A stretch of DNA of 64,000 nucleotides from CAVSRC01 sp963785065 (GCA_963785065.1 CAWATX010000002.1:1798001-1862000), one strand, 5' to 3'; counted from the stretch's first letter, positions 1 through 10,947 are shown. Made by a program: numbers and translations. Notes: generated by a model from the sequence alone, not told the origin.

Positions 1-103
1 CGGTGCCGCAGCGCGGGCACACGATCGGGTCGCGGTTGAGGTCGTAATATCTTGCGCCGCAGTTCGGACAGAGCCGCTTGGTTCCGAGCTCAGCTTTCGT
101 CAC
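1..103 (-). CDS. FYDLN-acid domain protein (TIGR02300 family), partial
   Basis: Only the N-terminal 34 codons lie in the window; the gene runs off the left edge. The visible protein has two CxxC pairs (CPNCG and CPRCG) flanking a YYDLNRDPIV stretch. This is the hallmark of the small zinc-ribbon-like TIGR02300/FYDLN family common in alphaproteobacteria, whose function is unknown. The start is a GTG at 101-103, chosen because the family begins with a short lead into ELGTKR. It is divergent from aroA, its usual neighbour in Rhizobiales. A good sigma70-type promoter lies just upstream at 137-165. The truncation is a window effect. Confidence 0.85.
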   Translation of the reverse strand, partial: MTKAELGTKRLCPNCGARYYDLNRDPIVCPRCGT

Positions 104-136
104 GGTCTATGCCTCGTCCCGACGTTAAGCGGCCCC

Positions 137-165
137 CCCATAATGCGCGCGCCGGGCAGTGTCAA
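137..165 (-). promoter_or_regulatory. Predicted promoter of the FYDLN-domain gene
   Basis: Read on the minus strand, TTGACA (160-165) is followed by a 17-base spacer and TATGGG (137-142). This is a consensus-like -35 with an acceptable -10. It points at the GTG start at 103, giving a leader of about 25-30 bases. Prediction only. Confidence 0.5.
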
Positions 166-331
166 AAGCATTTCGCGGGGTCCGCGCACGAATGATGACC
201 TGCCTCCCCGGCTATGCTATCCGGACGGCGGGCCGAGAGGGGCCGCACGCCAACCTGTGAGGAGCACATGGTCCGGCCGTTGGCAAGGCCCCCGGAGCCA
301 CAGGCGGCATCAAACGGAGCAAAGGGCTGAT

Positions 332-1678
332 ATGTCGGGCGACAACACTGCAGCGCCGCTGACGGTGCGGGCGTCGGGGTCGCTTGCCGGAACCATCCGG
401 CCGCCGGGCGACAAGTCGATTTCCCATCGCGCCATCATGCTGGGGGCGCTCGCCGTCGGCGACACGGTGGTCGATGGCCTGCTGGAAGGCGATGACATCC
501 TCGCCACGGTTGCCGCCATGCGCGCCTTCGGGGCGACGGTCGGTCGCACCGATACCGGCGCCTGGCGGATTTCCGGGCTTGGCGTTGGTGGCCTGCTCGA
601 GCCGGAGGGGGTGATCGACTACGGCAATGCCGGCACCGGCGTGCGTCTGGCGCTGGGCATTGCCGGCAGCCATGGATTCGCCACCACCTTCACCGGTGAC
701 GCCTCTCTGGTGAAGCGGCCGATGGGCCGCGTCCTCGACCCGCTGCGCCGCATGGGCGTCCAGGTCATCGCCCGCTCGGGCGACCGGCTGCCGGCCACCG
801 TTCATGGGCCGGAGACGCTGGTGCCGATCGAATACCGCGTTCCGGTGCCTTCGGCGCAGGTCAAATCGGCCGTGCTCCTGGCGGCGTTGAACAGCGGCGG
901 CGTCACCACCGTCATCGAGCCGGTCGCCACCCGCGACCATACCGAGCGCATGCTGGCGGCCTTCGGCGCGGCGATCGAGGTCGAGGAGGCCAATGACGGC
1001 AGCCGCACCATCCGTCTGGAGGGCCGGCGCAATCTGAAGCCGCAGACGATCGCCGTCCCCGGCGATCCCAGCTCCGCCGCCTTTCCGCTGGTCGCCGCGC
1101 TGATCGTCCCGGGCTCCGACGTCGTCATCGAGAACGTGCTGCAAAACCCGACGCGCACCGGGCTGATCGAGACGCTTCTCGAAATGGGCGCCGATATCGC
1201 CATTTCCAAAAGACGCAAGGTCGGCGGCGAGGAGGTCGGCGACCTCCGCGTCAAGGCGAGCCGGCTCAAGGGGGTCACCGTGCCTGCCGCTCGCGCGCCT
1301 TTCATGATCGACGAATATCCGGTGCTGGCCGTCGCCGCCGCCTTCGCCGAGGGGCAGACGCTGATGGAAGGCATCGGCGAAATGCGGGTCAAGGAATCGG
1401 ACCGCATCGCCTCGGTCGTCGCCGGCTTGCGCGCGAACGGCGTCGTCGTCGAAGACACGCCGGATTCCATGGCTGTCACCGGTGCGGCGAAGGTGGCCGG
1501 CGGCGCCACGGTCGCCACCCAGCTCGACCACCGCGTCGCCATGAGTTTCGTCGTCCTCGGCCTTGCCACCGAGGCGCCGGTGACCATCGACGATGCCCGG
1601 CCGATCGCCACCAGCTTCCCCGACTTCCGCGCGCTGATGGCCGGCCTTGGCGCTCAATTCGAGGATGTCGGTGCCTGA
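332..1678 (+). CDS. aroA: 3-phosphoshikimate 1-carboxyvinyltransferase (EPSP synthase)
   Basis: Transfers enolpyruvyl from PEP to shikimate-3-phosphate in the shikimate pathway for aromatic amino acids; cytosolic. The 448-residue product shows the substrate-binding start GTIRPPGDKSISHRA, NAGTGVRLALG (the PEP-binding NAGT region), VPSAQVKSAVLLAAL, the GDPSSAAFPL loop and the C-terminal MRVKESDRI and LDHRVAMSF blocks. NAGTGVRL resembles the alphaproteobacterial class II enzymes (Agrobacterium CP4-like). The ATG at 332 is preferred over in-frame codons further upstream because it begins right before the conserved domain and follows an AAAGGG ribosome-binding sequence. cmk follows, a common pairing. 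Confidence 0.97.
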   Translation: MSGDNTAAPLTVRASGSLAGTIRPPGDKSISHRAIMLGALAVGDTVVDGLLEGDDILATVAAMRAFGATVGRTDTGAWRISGLGVGGLLEPEGVIDYGNAGTGVRLALGIAGSHGFATTFTGDASLVKRPMGRVLDPLRRMGVQVIARSGDRLPATVHGPETLVPIEYRVPVPSAQVKSAVLLAALNSGGVTTVIEPVATRDHTERMLAAFGAAIEVEEANDGSRTIRLEGRRNLKPQTIAVPGDPSSAAFPLVAALIVPGSDVVIENVLQNPTRTGLIETLLEMGADIAISKRRKVGGEEVGDLRVKASRLKGVTVPAARAPFMIDEYPVLAVAAAFAEGQTLMEGIGEMRVKESDRIASVVAGLRANGVVVEDTPDSMAVTGAAKVAGGATVATQLDHRVAMSFVVLGLATEAPVTIDDARPIATSFPDFRALMAGLGAQFEDVGA

Positions 1679-1719
1679 CACTGCGTTGAGCCGGATCGGC
1701 AAGCGGCGGTTGGGAGTCC

Positions 1720-1747
1720 ATCTCCCCCGCAAGGGGGGAGAAGGGCG
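1720..1747. repeat. Short GC-rich palindrome (CTCCCCC / GGGGGAG), likely dispersed repeat
   Basis: Between aroA and cmk, TCTCCCCC is separated by a GCAA-type loop from GGGGGGAGA. This stem-loop matches the form of short dispersed palindromes frequent in rhizobial intergenic DNA. It could also weaken transcription between the two genes. Only one copy is visible in this window, so its repetitive nature is an inference. Confidence 0.45.
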
Positions 1748-1786
1748 CCCGTCGAACCGCATGGCGCATACGGCGCTGGTGCGTCC

Positions 1787-2419
1787 ATGATCATCGCCAT
1801 CGATGGACCGGCGGCCGCCGGCAAGGGAACGCTGGCCCAGCGCCTGTCGGTGCACTACCGCCTGCCGTACCTCGACACCGGGCTGCTCTACCGGCTCACC
1901 GGCCGGCTGATGGTCGAGCAGGGCCTCGACCCGGACGACGGGCAGGCAGCCGAGCGTGTCGCCCGCGCGCTCGACCCGGCGGATTTGGCGGACCCCACCC
2001 TGCGCGGCCACGAGGCCGGCGAGCTTGCCTCGCGGGTCGCCGTCCATGCCGGGGTGCGGGCGGCGCTGCTTGATTTCCAGCGTGCCTTTGCCGCCCGCCG
2101 CGAGGGCGCCGTGCTCGACGGCCGTGACATTGGCACTGCCGTCTGCCCGAACGCCGACATCAAGATCTTCGTCACCGCCTCGCCCGAGGTGCGGGCCCGC
2201 CGGCGCACCGACGAACTCAACGCCAAGGGCAGGGCGGTCGACTACGCGACCATCCTGGCCGAGATCGCCGGCCGCGACGCCCGCGATTCGGGCCGCGCCG
2301 CCGCCCCGCTGAAAGCGGCGGAAGATGCTTACTTGCTCGATACCAGCGACAAGGATATAGAAGCCGCGTTCCGCGCGGCCGTCGATATTGTCGATCGGGC
2401 CCGGGCAGGACGCGACTGA
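1787..2419 (+). CDS. cmk: Cytidylate kinase
   Basis: Phosphorylates CMP/dCMP with ATP in pyrimidine nucleotide metabolism; cytosolic. The 210-residue protein opens with IAIDGPAAAGKGTLAQRL, the phosphate-binding loop of the family, followed by LDTGLLYR. The substrate and lid regions are VLDGRDIGTAVCPNADIKIFVTAS and RARRR. Length fits the short bacterial Cmk. The order aroA-cmk-rpsA is conserved across many proteobacteria, which supports the call. The ribosome-binding site before ATG 1787 is weak, consistent with translation after aroA transcription, but the 108-base gap carries a palindrome. Confidence 0.96.
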   Translation: MIIAIDGPAAAGKGTLAQRLSVHYRLPYLDTGLLYRLTGRLMVEQGLDPDDGQAAERVARALDPADLADPTLRGHEAGELASRVAVHAGVRAALLDFQRAFAARREGAVLDGRDIGTAVCPNADIKIFVTASPEVRARRRTDELNAKGRAVDYATILAEIAGRDARDSGRAAAPLKAAEDAYLLDTSDKDIEAAFRAAVDIVDRARAGRD

Positions 2420-2644
2420 CGGGAACGGCGCTCCGGATCGGAGCACGTTGCCCGGTTTTCGTGTTGTCCGCCCCGAGACGGTGGTGAAACCCGCTTAATT
2501 TGCGGACGGAACAGGTACTGCCGACTTCATGACCCTCGTGCGCCACGCCGCCGAACGGGCGGGTGTCCTTGTCTGACAGGGTCGTGGAGGAGGTCCGATC
2601 AACGCCAACCGCCGGCAGGCGCCACCGGTGAAGCAGGAGTTTAG

Positions 2645-4372
2645 ATGCCAGTAGCTGCCACCCCCACGAAGGAAGATTTCGCCGCCCTCCTCGACGAGAC
2701 GTTCAACTCCGATCAGGTGATGGAAGGGGCGGTCATCAAGGGGAAGATCGTCGCGATCGAGAAGGATCTCGCCGTCATCGATGTCGGCCTCAAGACCGAG
2801 GGCCGCGTTCCGCTCAAGGAATTCACCGTGCCCGGCCGTGAGCCGGACCTCAAGGTCGGCGATGAGGTGGAGGTCTATCTTGAGCGCATCGAGAATGCGC
2901 TCGGCGAGGCCGTGCTCAGCCGCGAGAAGGCCCGCCGCGAAGAGAGCTGGGTCAAGCTCGAGGTGAGCTTCAACAAGAACGAGAAGGTGACCGGGGTCAT
3001 CTTCAACCAGGTCAAGGGCGGCTTCACCGTCGATCTCGACGGCGCCGTGGCCTTCCTGCCGCGCAGCCAGGTCGACATCCGCCCGGTGCGCGACGTCTCG
3101 CCGCTCATGCACACGCCGCAGCCCTTCCAGATCCTCAAGATGGACAAGCGCCGCGGCAACATCGTCGTTTCGCGCCGCACCGTCCTGGAAGAGACCCGCG
3201 CCGAGCAGCGCTCCGAGCTGGTTCAGAGCCTCGAGGAAGGTCAGGTCATCGACGGCGTGGTCAAGAACATCACCGACTACGGTGCCTTCGTCGATCTCGG
3301 CGGCATCGACGGCCTGTTGCACGTCACCGACATCGCCTGGCGGCGCATCAACCACCCGTCCGAGGTTCTGTCGATCGGCCAGACCGTCAAGGTGCAGATC
3401 ATCCGGGTCAACCACGAGACCCACCGCATCTCGCTCGGCATGAAGCAGCTCGAGGCCGACCCCTGGCAGGGCATCGAGGCGAAATATCCGGTCAACGTGA
3501 AGTTCACCGGCCGGGTGACCAACATCACCGACTACGGCGCCTTCGTCGAGCTCGAGCCCGGCATCGAGGGCCTGATCCACGTCTCCGAGATGAGCTGGAC
3601 CAAGAAGAACGTCCACCCCGGCAAGATCGTTTCGACCAGCCAGGAAGTTGAGGTGATGATCCTCGAGGTCGATCCGGTGAAGCGGCGCATCTCGCTTGGT
3701 CTCAAGCAGACGCTGGCCAATCCGTGGGAGACCTTCGCCGAGAAGTACCCGCAGGGCACGATCGTCGAGGGCGAGGTCAAGAACAAGACCGAGTTCGGCC
3801 TGTTCATCGGCCTCGACGGCGATGTCGACGGCATGGTCCACCTGTCCGATCTCGACTGGAACCGGCCGGGCGAACAGGCGATCGAGGACTACAATCGCGG
3901 CGACACGGTGCGCGCCCAGGTGCTCGACGTCGATGTCGACAAGGAGCGCATCTCGCTCGGCATCAAGCAGGTCGGCGGCGATCCCTTCGCCGATGCCGCT
4001 GCCTCCGGCGAGGTCCGCAAGGGCGCGGTGGTCACCTGCGAGGTCATCGACGTCAAGGATGCCGGCATCGACGTGAAGATCGCCGATACCGACCTCACCG
4101 CCTTCATCCGTCGTTCCGACTTGTCGCGCGACCGCTCCGAGCAGCGGCCGGAGCGTTTCGCCAAGGGCGAGAAGGTTGATGCGCGGGTGACCAACTTCGA
4201 CAAGAAGAGCCGCAAGATCTCGCTGTCGATCAAGGCGCTGGAGATCGCCGAGGAGAAGGAAGCCGTCGCTCAGTACGGCTCCTCCGATTCCGGCGCTTCG
4301 CTCGGCGATATCCTCGGTGCTGCGCTGAAGGCGCGCGAGGAAGGTCACGAGGAAGAGGAAGACGACGCCTGA
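2645..4372 (+). CDS. rpsA: 30S ribosomal protein S1
   Basis: Binds mRNA at the 30S platform and helps initiate translation of structured messages. The 575-residue protein carries six S1 (OB-fold) repeats, roughly at residues 28-94, 112-177, 199-267, 284-354, 371-441 and 455-525. Repeats 3 and 4 share ITDYGAFVDLGGIDGLLHV and ITDYGAFVELEPGIEGLIHV, the best RNA-binding copies. The C-terminus is acidic (EEGHEEEEDDA). The ATG at 2645 has an AGGAG five bases upstream. A 225-base upstream gap after cmk probably contains its own promoter, but no clear consensus was identified. A strong terminator follows. Confidence 0.98.
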   Translation: MPVAATPTKEDFAALLDETFNSDQVMEGAVIKGKIVAIEKDLAVIDVGLKTEGRVPLKEFTVPGREPDLKVGDEVEVYLERIENALGEAVLSREKARREESWVKLEVSFNKNEKVTGVIFNQVKGGFTVDLDGAVAFLPRSQVDIRPVRDVSPLMHTPQPFQILKMDKRRGNIVVSRRTVLEETRAEQRSELVQSLEEGQVIDGVVKNITDYGAFVDLGGIDGLLHVTDIAWRRINHPSEVLSIGQTVKVQIIRVNHETHRISLGMKQLEADPWQGIEAKYPVNVKFTGRVTNITDYGAFVELEPGIEGLIHVSEMSWTKKNVHPGKIVSTSQEVEVMILEVDPVKRRISLGLKQTLANPWETFAEKYPQGTIVEGEVKNKTEFGLFIGLDGDVDGMVHLSDLDWNRPGEQAIEDYNRGDTVRAQVLDVDVDKERISLGIKQVGGDPFADAAASGEVRKGAVVTCEVIDVKDAGIDVKIADTDLTAFIRRSDLSRDRSEQRPERFAKGEKVDARVTNFDKKSRKISLSIKALEIAEEKEAVAQYGSSDSGASLGDILGAALKAREEGHEEEEDDA

Positions 4373-4414
4373 GCCGGCGGGCGGCGCCAGCCGCCCTCAG
4401 GTTCAAGCCAGATC

Positions 4415-4447
4415 ACGGCCCGCGCTGGCAACGGCGCGGGCCGTTTC
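4415..4447 (+). terminator. Rho-independent terminator after rpsA
   Basis: An 11-bp perfect stem (ACGGCCCGCGC at 4415-4425 with GCGCGGGCCGT at 4434-4444) around an 8-base loop, followed by a short T-rich tail. It lies 42 bases after the rpsA stop and separates rpsA from sppA. Confidence 0.8.
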
Positions 4448-4532
4448 GTCTTCGCCGCGCTCTCCGCCCCTTGCCGGCATGGCGCGAAGGCGCTAACCCA
4501 CCGGGGCCGGGGGAACGTGAGAGGCCTGACCC

Positions 4533-5543
4533 ATGTCCATGACCGCCGACCAGATCGTCGATCGTCGCCGGCTGCGCCGTAAGCTGTCGTTCTGGCGCGT
4601 CGTCGGCTTCCTGGCGATCCTCGTCATCATTGCCGGTGGCGTCATCAGCCTTGCCGGGCGTGACGCCTTTCCACTCGTCGCCGAGCCGCAGATCGCTCGC
4701 ATCACTGTTTCGGGTTTCATCGCCAACGACACCAGGCGCGACCGGATGCTGGCCAACCTCGCCCGCAACGACGCGGTCAAGGGTGTCATCGTTGCCATCG
4801 ATTCGACCGGCGGCTCCACCGCCGGCGGCGAGGCGCTCTACGAGGGCATCCGCAAGCTGGCGGAGAAGAAGCCGACGGTCGCCACCATCGCCACCTTCGG
4901 CGCGTCGGCGGCCTATATGACGGCGATTGCCACCGACCACATCATCGCGCGGCGGACCTCGCTCACCGGCTCGATCGGCGTGCTGTTCATGTATCCCAAG
5001 GTCAGCGACCTGCTCAAAAACCTCGGCGTCGGCGTCGAGGACATCAAGAGCGCCCCGCTCAAGGCCCAGCCCAATCCCTTCGAGCCGACGACCGAGGAGG
5101 CGCGCAAGGTCATGCAGGGCGTCGTCGACGACAGCTTCAACTGGTTCGTCGACATTGTCGCCAAGCGTCGTGGGCTCGCCCGCGCCGATGCGCTGTCGCT
5201 CGCCGACGGCCGCGTCTACACCGGCCAGCAGGCGCTGGCGGTGAGCTTGATCGACGAAATCGGCGGCGAGCAGGCGGCGATCGCCTGGCTTGCCAGCAAG
5301 GGCGTCAACGCGAAATTGCCGGTGCGCGATTGGCAGCCGTCGTCAATCGGCGGTAGCCTGTTTTCCTTCGCCGATGCAGCAGCGCTGTGGCTTGCTCAAA
5401 AGACAGGGATTGCGCCCGAATTGCTGCGCGGCAGTGTCCTGGACCGAATTCTTCCGCAAAGTCTGAAGCTTGACGGTCTCATGTCGGTTTGGCAGGGTTC
5501 AGCCGGCGCTGGTGCAGGGCCTGCCGAGGGGGCGGTTCAATGA
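4533..5543 (+). CDS. sppA: Signal peptide peptidase SppA (S49 family)
   Basis: Membrane-anchored serine protease that degrades cleaved signal peptides. The 336-residue protein has one N-terminal membrane segment (about residues 22-42: VVGFLAILVIIAGGVISLAG) and a periplasmic S49 domain. The Ser/Lys dyad is visible as Ser125 in FGASAAYM and Lys177 in SAPLKAQPNPF. The single-domain size is that of the short (36K-type) SppA. The stop codon overlaps the ihfB start (ATGA), so the two are translationally coupled, an arrangement common in Rhizobiales. Confidence 0.93.
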   Translation: MSMTADQIVDRRRLRRKLSFWRVVGFLAILVIIAGGVISLAGRDAFPLVAEPQIARITVSGFIANDTRRDRMLANLARNDAVKGVIVAIDSTGGSTAGGEALYEGIRKLAEKKPTVATIATFGASAAYMTAIATDHIIARRTSLTGSIGVLFMYPKVSDLLKNLGVGVEDIKSAPLKAQPNPFEPTTEEARKVMQGVVDDSFNWFVDIVAKRRGLARADALSLADGRVYTGQQALAVSLIDEIGGEQAAIAWLASKGVNAKLPVRDWQPSSIGGSLFSFADAAALWLAQKTGIAPELLRGSVLDRILPQSLKLDGLMSVWQGSAGAGAGPAEGAVQ

Positions 5544-5818
5544 TCAAGTCGGAACTGGTTCAGAAGCTTTCCGAACAGAATCCGCATCTCTATCAGCGTG
5601 ACGTCGAGAACATCGTCAACGCCATCCTCAGCGAGATCACCAATGCGCTGTCGCGTGGTGACCGTGTCGAGCTGCGCGGCTTCGGCGCCTTCTCCGTCAA
5701 GAACCGCCCGGCGCGCACCGGGCGCAACCCGCGCACCGGCACCAGGGTGGCGGTGACCGAGAAATACGTGCCCTTCTTCAAAACCGGCAAGGAGATGCGC
5801 GAGCGTCTCAATACGTGA
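5540..5818 (+). CDS. ihfB: Integration host factor subunit beta
   Basis: DNA-bending nucleoid protein that works as a heterodimer with IhfA. The 92-residue product begins MIKSELVQKLSEQNPHL and contains the DNA-contacting arm GRNPRTGTRVAVTEKYVPFF with the intercalating proline in the RNPRTG turn, then FKTGKEMRERLN. The sequence features fit IhfB better than HU or IhfA, and the sppA-ihfB order agrees. The ATG at 5540 overlaps the sppA stop; a longer in-frame start inside sppA is unlikely. Confidence 0.95.
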   Translation: MIKSELVQKLSEQNPHLYQRDVENIVNAILSEITNALSRGDRVELRGFGAFSVKNRPARTGRNPRTGTRVAVTEKYVPFFKTGKEMRERLNT

Positions 5819-5864
5819 GGCTCCGCGTCGGCCGCATGAGGGACATTCCGGCTCCAGGACTGAG

Positions 5865-6212
5865 ATGCGCCGTTTCCTGATCCTGTTCGTGGCATTGCCG
5901 ATCGCCATCGTCGCGGTGGCGCTGTCGGTGGCCAATCGCGCCGGCGTCGTGCTGTCACTCGATCCGTTCGGCGGCGCTGCACCGCGCTGGTCGATCGACC
6001 TGCCGCTGTTCGTCCTCCTCTTCGCCACGCTGGGCTTGGGCGTCCTCATCGGCGGCATCGCCACCTGGATCGGCCAGGGTAAGTGGCGGCGGGCGGCGCG
6101 CGCCGAGCGCGCCAATGTCGAGCGCCTGCGCCAGGATGTCGAACGCCTGCGCGAGCGCATCACCAGCGGGCCGGCGCTCGCTCCGCCCGTCGGCGACCGC
6201 GACGCCGCCTGA
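5865..6212 (+). CDS. LapA/DUF1049-family small membrane protein
   Basis: A 115-residue protein with two hydrophobic segments (about residues 3-22 and 47-70), a short periplasmic loop between them (SLDPFGGAAPRWSIDLPL) and a charged C-terminal coiled coil (RAERANVERLRQDVERLRERI). This is the architecture of the LapA domain (DUF1049); in E. coli LapA works with LapB in regulating lipopolysaccharide synthesis. Its place just after ihfB is conserved in alphaproteobacteria. A specific role here is inferred only from the family. Confidence 0.8.
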   Translation: MRRFLILFVALPIAIVAVALSVANRAGVVLSLDPFGGAAPRWSIDLPLFVLLFATLGLGVLIGGIATWIGQGKWRRAARAERANVERLRQDVERLRERITSGPALAPPVGDRDAA

Positions 6213-6219
6213 GCCGCCG

Positions 6220-7167
6220 ATGCGCTTCGTCGGCGCGGCCGAGATCGATTCCCTGCTCGACTATCCGGCGCTGGTGGAGGCGCTCGCCAGGGCCTTCCGC
6301 GCCGGTGTCGTGGCACCGGTGCGCCACCACCACACGATCGAGCGGCAGGGTGAGACCGCCACGCTCCTCCTCATGCCGGCGTGGAGCGCGGCGAGCGGCG
6401 GCTTCATCGGCGTCAAGGTCGCCTCGGTCTTTCCGCTGAATGCGACGCGGGCCAGGCCGAGCGTCATGGGCACCTACCTGCTGCTGGCCGGCGACAGCGG
6501 CGAGCCGCTGGTCGGCTTCGACGGCATGGCGCTGACGCTCTGGCGCACGGCCGCCGCCTCGGCGCTGGCCGCCGGCCATCTCGTCCGCCCCGATGCCAGC
6601 CGCATGGCCATGATCGGCGCCGGCGCGCTCGCCCCCCGCCTCATCGCCGCCCACGCCGCCGTCCGCCCCATCACCCATGTGACCATCTGGAACCGCACGC
6701 CGGAGACCGCCGAACGCCTCGCCGCCGCCCTCGACCGCCCCGGCCTCACGGTGACCGCCACGCGCGACCGCGAGAGGGCAGTCGCCGAGGCCGACCTCGT
6801 CTCGGTCGCCACCATGAGCAGGACGCCGCTGGTCGAAGGCGCCTGGCTGAAGCCCGGCGCCCATCTCGACCTCGTCGGCGCCTATACGCCAGCGATGCGC
6901 GAGGCCGACGACGCGGCGATCAGCCGCGCGCGCCTCTATGTCGACACGCGCGGCGGGGCGCTCAAGGAGGCCGGCGACATCGTCCAGCCCATCGCTGCCG
7001 GGCTGATCGGCGAAGCCGACATTGCCGGCGACCTGTTCGACCTCTGCCGCGGCACCGTCCCCGGCCGCCGCTCGGACGGCGAGATCAGCCTGTTCAAGTC
7101 GGTCGGCTCGGCCATCGAGGACCTCGCCGCAGCGGTCCTCGTCTGGCGGCGGCTTGCGGCCGCCTGA
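6220..7167 (+). CDS. Ornithine cyclodeaminase / mu-crystallin family protein
   Basis: A 315-residue NAD(P)-binding protein of the OCD/mu-crystallin family. Visible features are the N-terminal VRHHHTIER segment, FIGVKVASVFPLN (substrate-binding Lys), GTYLLLAGDSGEPL and a Rossmann loop MIGAGALAPRLIAAHAAVRP, ending with IFKSVGSAIEDLAAA-like FKSVGSAIEDL. Members include ornithine cyclodeaminases, alanine dehydrogenases and ketimine reductases, and the substrate cannot be read from sequence. The ATG at 6220 lies 7 bases after the lapA-like gene, so they probably share a transcript. Longer upstream starts would overlap that gene. Confidence 0.85.
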   Translation: MRFVGAAEIDSLLDYPALVEALARAFRAGVVAPVRHHHTIERQGETATLLLMPAWSAASGGFIGVKVASVFPLNATRARPSVMGTYLLLAGDSGEPLVGFDGMALTLWRTAAASALAAGHLVRPDASRMAMIGAGALAPRLIAAHAAVRPITHVTIWNRTPETAERLAAALDRPGLTVTATRDRERAVAEADLVSVATMSRTPLVEGAWLKPGAHLDLVGAYTPAMREADDAAISRARLYVDTRGGALKEAGDIVQPIAAGLIGEADIAGDLFDLCRGTVPGRRSDGEISLFKSVGSAIEDLAAAVLVWRRLAAA

Positions 7168-7234
7168 GCGCGGTTTTCCGCGGTTTCCTGCCGGCGTTGG
7201 ACTCCTTCCCCGTTTCGTGCCAAATGCACCCCCC

Positions 7235-7905
7235 ATGAGCCTGATCGTGAAGATATGCGGCCTCTCGACGGAGGAAACGCTGGACGCTGCGCTTGGCGCC
7301 GGCGCCGACATGGTCGGCTTCAACTTCTTTGCCAAAAGCCCGCGTTTCGTGACACCGGCGCGCGCCGCCGAACTGGCCGAGCGCGTCGCCGGCCGCGCCG
7401 AGATCGTCGCGGTGACGGTCGACATGGACGATGCCGGCCTCGCCGAGATCGTCGAAGCGGTGAGCCCCGACGGGCTGCAACTTCATGGCGCCGAGACGCC
7501 GGACCGGGTTGCCGAGGTGCGCCGGCGCTTCGGCCGTCAGGTGATCAAGGCACTGCCGATCGCCGCCACCGACGACTTGGCGCGTGCCGAAGCCCATGCC
7601 GCCGTCGCCGACCGGCTGCTGCTCGACGCCAAGCCGCCGAAAGACGCCACGCGCCCCGGCGGCCTCGGGGTCCCCTTCGACTGGTCGCTGCTCGCCGGCT
7701 TCGACCCGGATATTCCCTGGCTGCTCTCCGGCGGTCTCCGGCCGGGCAATGTCGCTCAAGCCGTTGCCCTCACCGGTGCCCCCGGCGTCGACGTGTCTTC
7801 GGGCGTCGAAAGCGCCCCCGGCCGCAAGGAGGTCGACCTGATCCGCGCCTTCATCGCCAATGCCCGCGGCGCCGGCGCCGCCTCGCTCGCTCAGAGAGCC
7901 GCCTC

Positions 7906-7909
<4 letters not shown>
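7235..7909 (+). CDS. trpF: Phosphoribosylanthranilate isomerase
   Basis: Catalyses the Amadori rearrangement of phosphoribosylanthranilate in tryptophan synthesis. The 224-residue TIM barrel starts with VKICGLST (catalytic Cys in KICG), and includes GFNFFAKSPRFV, DGLQLHG, LLLDAKPP (catalytic Asp), WLLSGGLRPGNV and the phosphate-binding GVDVSSGVESAPGRKE. The ATG at 7235 sits directly before the first strand; the upstream open frame belongs to another gene's antiphase sequence. Its stop overlaps the trpB start by 4 bases. The trpFBA block is the standard alphaproteobacterial split of the trp genes. Confidence 0.97.
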
Positions 7910-9153
<1,244 letters not shown>

Positions 9154-9156
9154 GCG

Positions 9157-9999
9157 ATGACCTCCACCCGCATCGATCGCCGTTTTGCCGCGTTGAAGGA
9201 GGCGGGCCGCCCGGCCCTGGTCACCTTCGTCATGGCCGGCGATCCGCACTACGACGCCTCGCTCGAAATCATCAAGGCGCTGCCCAAGGCCGGCGCCGAC
9301 GTGATCGAGATGGGCATGCCCTTCTCCGATCCCATGGCCGACGGCCCGGCGATCCAGGCCGCCGGCCTGCGCGCGCTTCACGGCGGCCAGACGCTCGCCA
9401 AGACGCTGGCCATGGTCAGCGCCTTCCGCGCCGACGATCAGGACACGCCCATCGTGCTCATGGGCTACTACAATCCGATCTATGCCTACGGCAATGAGCG
9501 CTTCCTGGAGGACGCCAAGGCCGCCGGCGTCGACGGGCTGATCCTCGTCGACCTGCCGCCCGAGGCCGACGACGAGCTCTGCCTGCCGGCTATTCGCCAC
9601 GGCATCAACTTCATCCGCCTGGCGACACCGACCACCGACGACCACCGCCTGCCCGCGGTCCTCGCCAATTCGTCGGGCTTCGTCTACTACGTCTCCATGC
9701 TCGGCATCACCGGCATGGCGCTGCCCGACACCAGCCGCATCGCCGGGGCGGTGGAAAGGATCAAGCGGCACACCATATTGCCGGTTGCCGTCGGTTTCGG
9801 GGTGAAGACTGCCGATCAGGCGCGCGAGATCGGCAAGGCCGCCGACGGCGTCGTGGTCGGCACGGCCATCGTCGAGGCGGTGCGCACCTCGCTCGACGGC
9901 GAGGGAAAGGCCAGCGAAGGCACGGTTGCCGCCGTATCGGCGCTGGTTGCCGACCTCGCCTCGGGCGTGCGCAGCGCCCGCATGCAGGCAGCGGAATAG
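9157..9999 (+). CDS. trpA: Tryptophan synthase alpha chain
   Basis: Cleaves indole-3-glycerol phosphate to indole, which is channelled to TrpB. The 280-residue barrel contains ALVTFVMAGDPHYD, the catalytic Glu in DVIEMGMPFSDPMADGPAIQAA and catalytic Asp in GLILVDLPPEADDE, then YYVSMLGITG and VGFGVKTADQA. Only 3 bases separate it from trpB, and accD follows after 24 bases, the usual rhizobial trpA-accD-folC order. Confidence 0.98.
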   Translation: MTSTRIDRRFAALKEAGRPALVTFVMAGDPHYDASLEIIKALPKAGADVIEMGMPFSDPMADGPAIQAAGLRALHGGQTLAKTLAMVSAFRADDQDTPIVLMGYYNPIYAYGNERFLEDAKAAGVDGLILVDLPPEADDELCLPAIRHGINFIRLATPTTDDHRLPAVLANSSGFVYYVSMLGITGMALPDTSRIAGAVERIKRHTILPVAVGFGVKTADQAREIGKAADGVVVGTAIVEAVRTSLDGEGKASEGTVAAVSALVADLASGVRSARMQAAE

Positions 10000-10023
10000 G
10001 CCCCGAAGCGGGGAAGAAACGAG

Positions 10024-10947
<924 letters not shown>

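Noticed and set aside
143..331. N-terminal extension of aroA by 63 codons
   Set aside because: The extra residues are Arg/Pro/Gly-rich, without family similarity, and overlap the predicted divergent promoter. The ATG at 332 has a ribosome-binding site and leads directly into the conserved domain.
212..2446. Very long open frame on the minus strand across aroA and cmk (and similar long antisense frames at 2495-4348, 7891-10821, 13335-15260, 17897-19438, 21692-24508, 42649-44985 and 45004-46920)
   Set aside because: They lie opposite clearly conserved genes, have low-complexity His/Arg/Gly/Asp-rich composition, and result from stop-codon scarcity in the antiphase of GC-rich coding DNA. None shows a recognisable domain.
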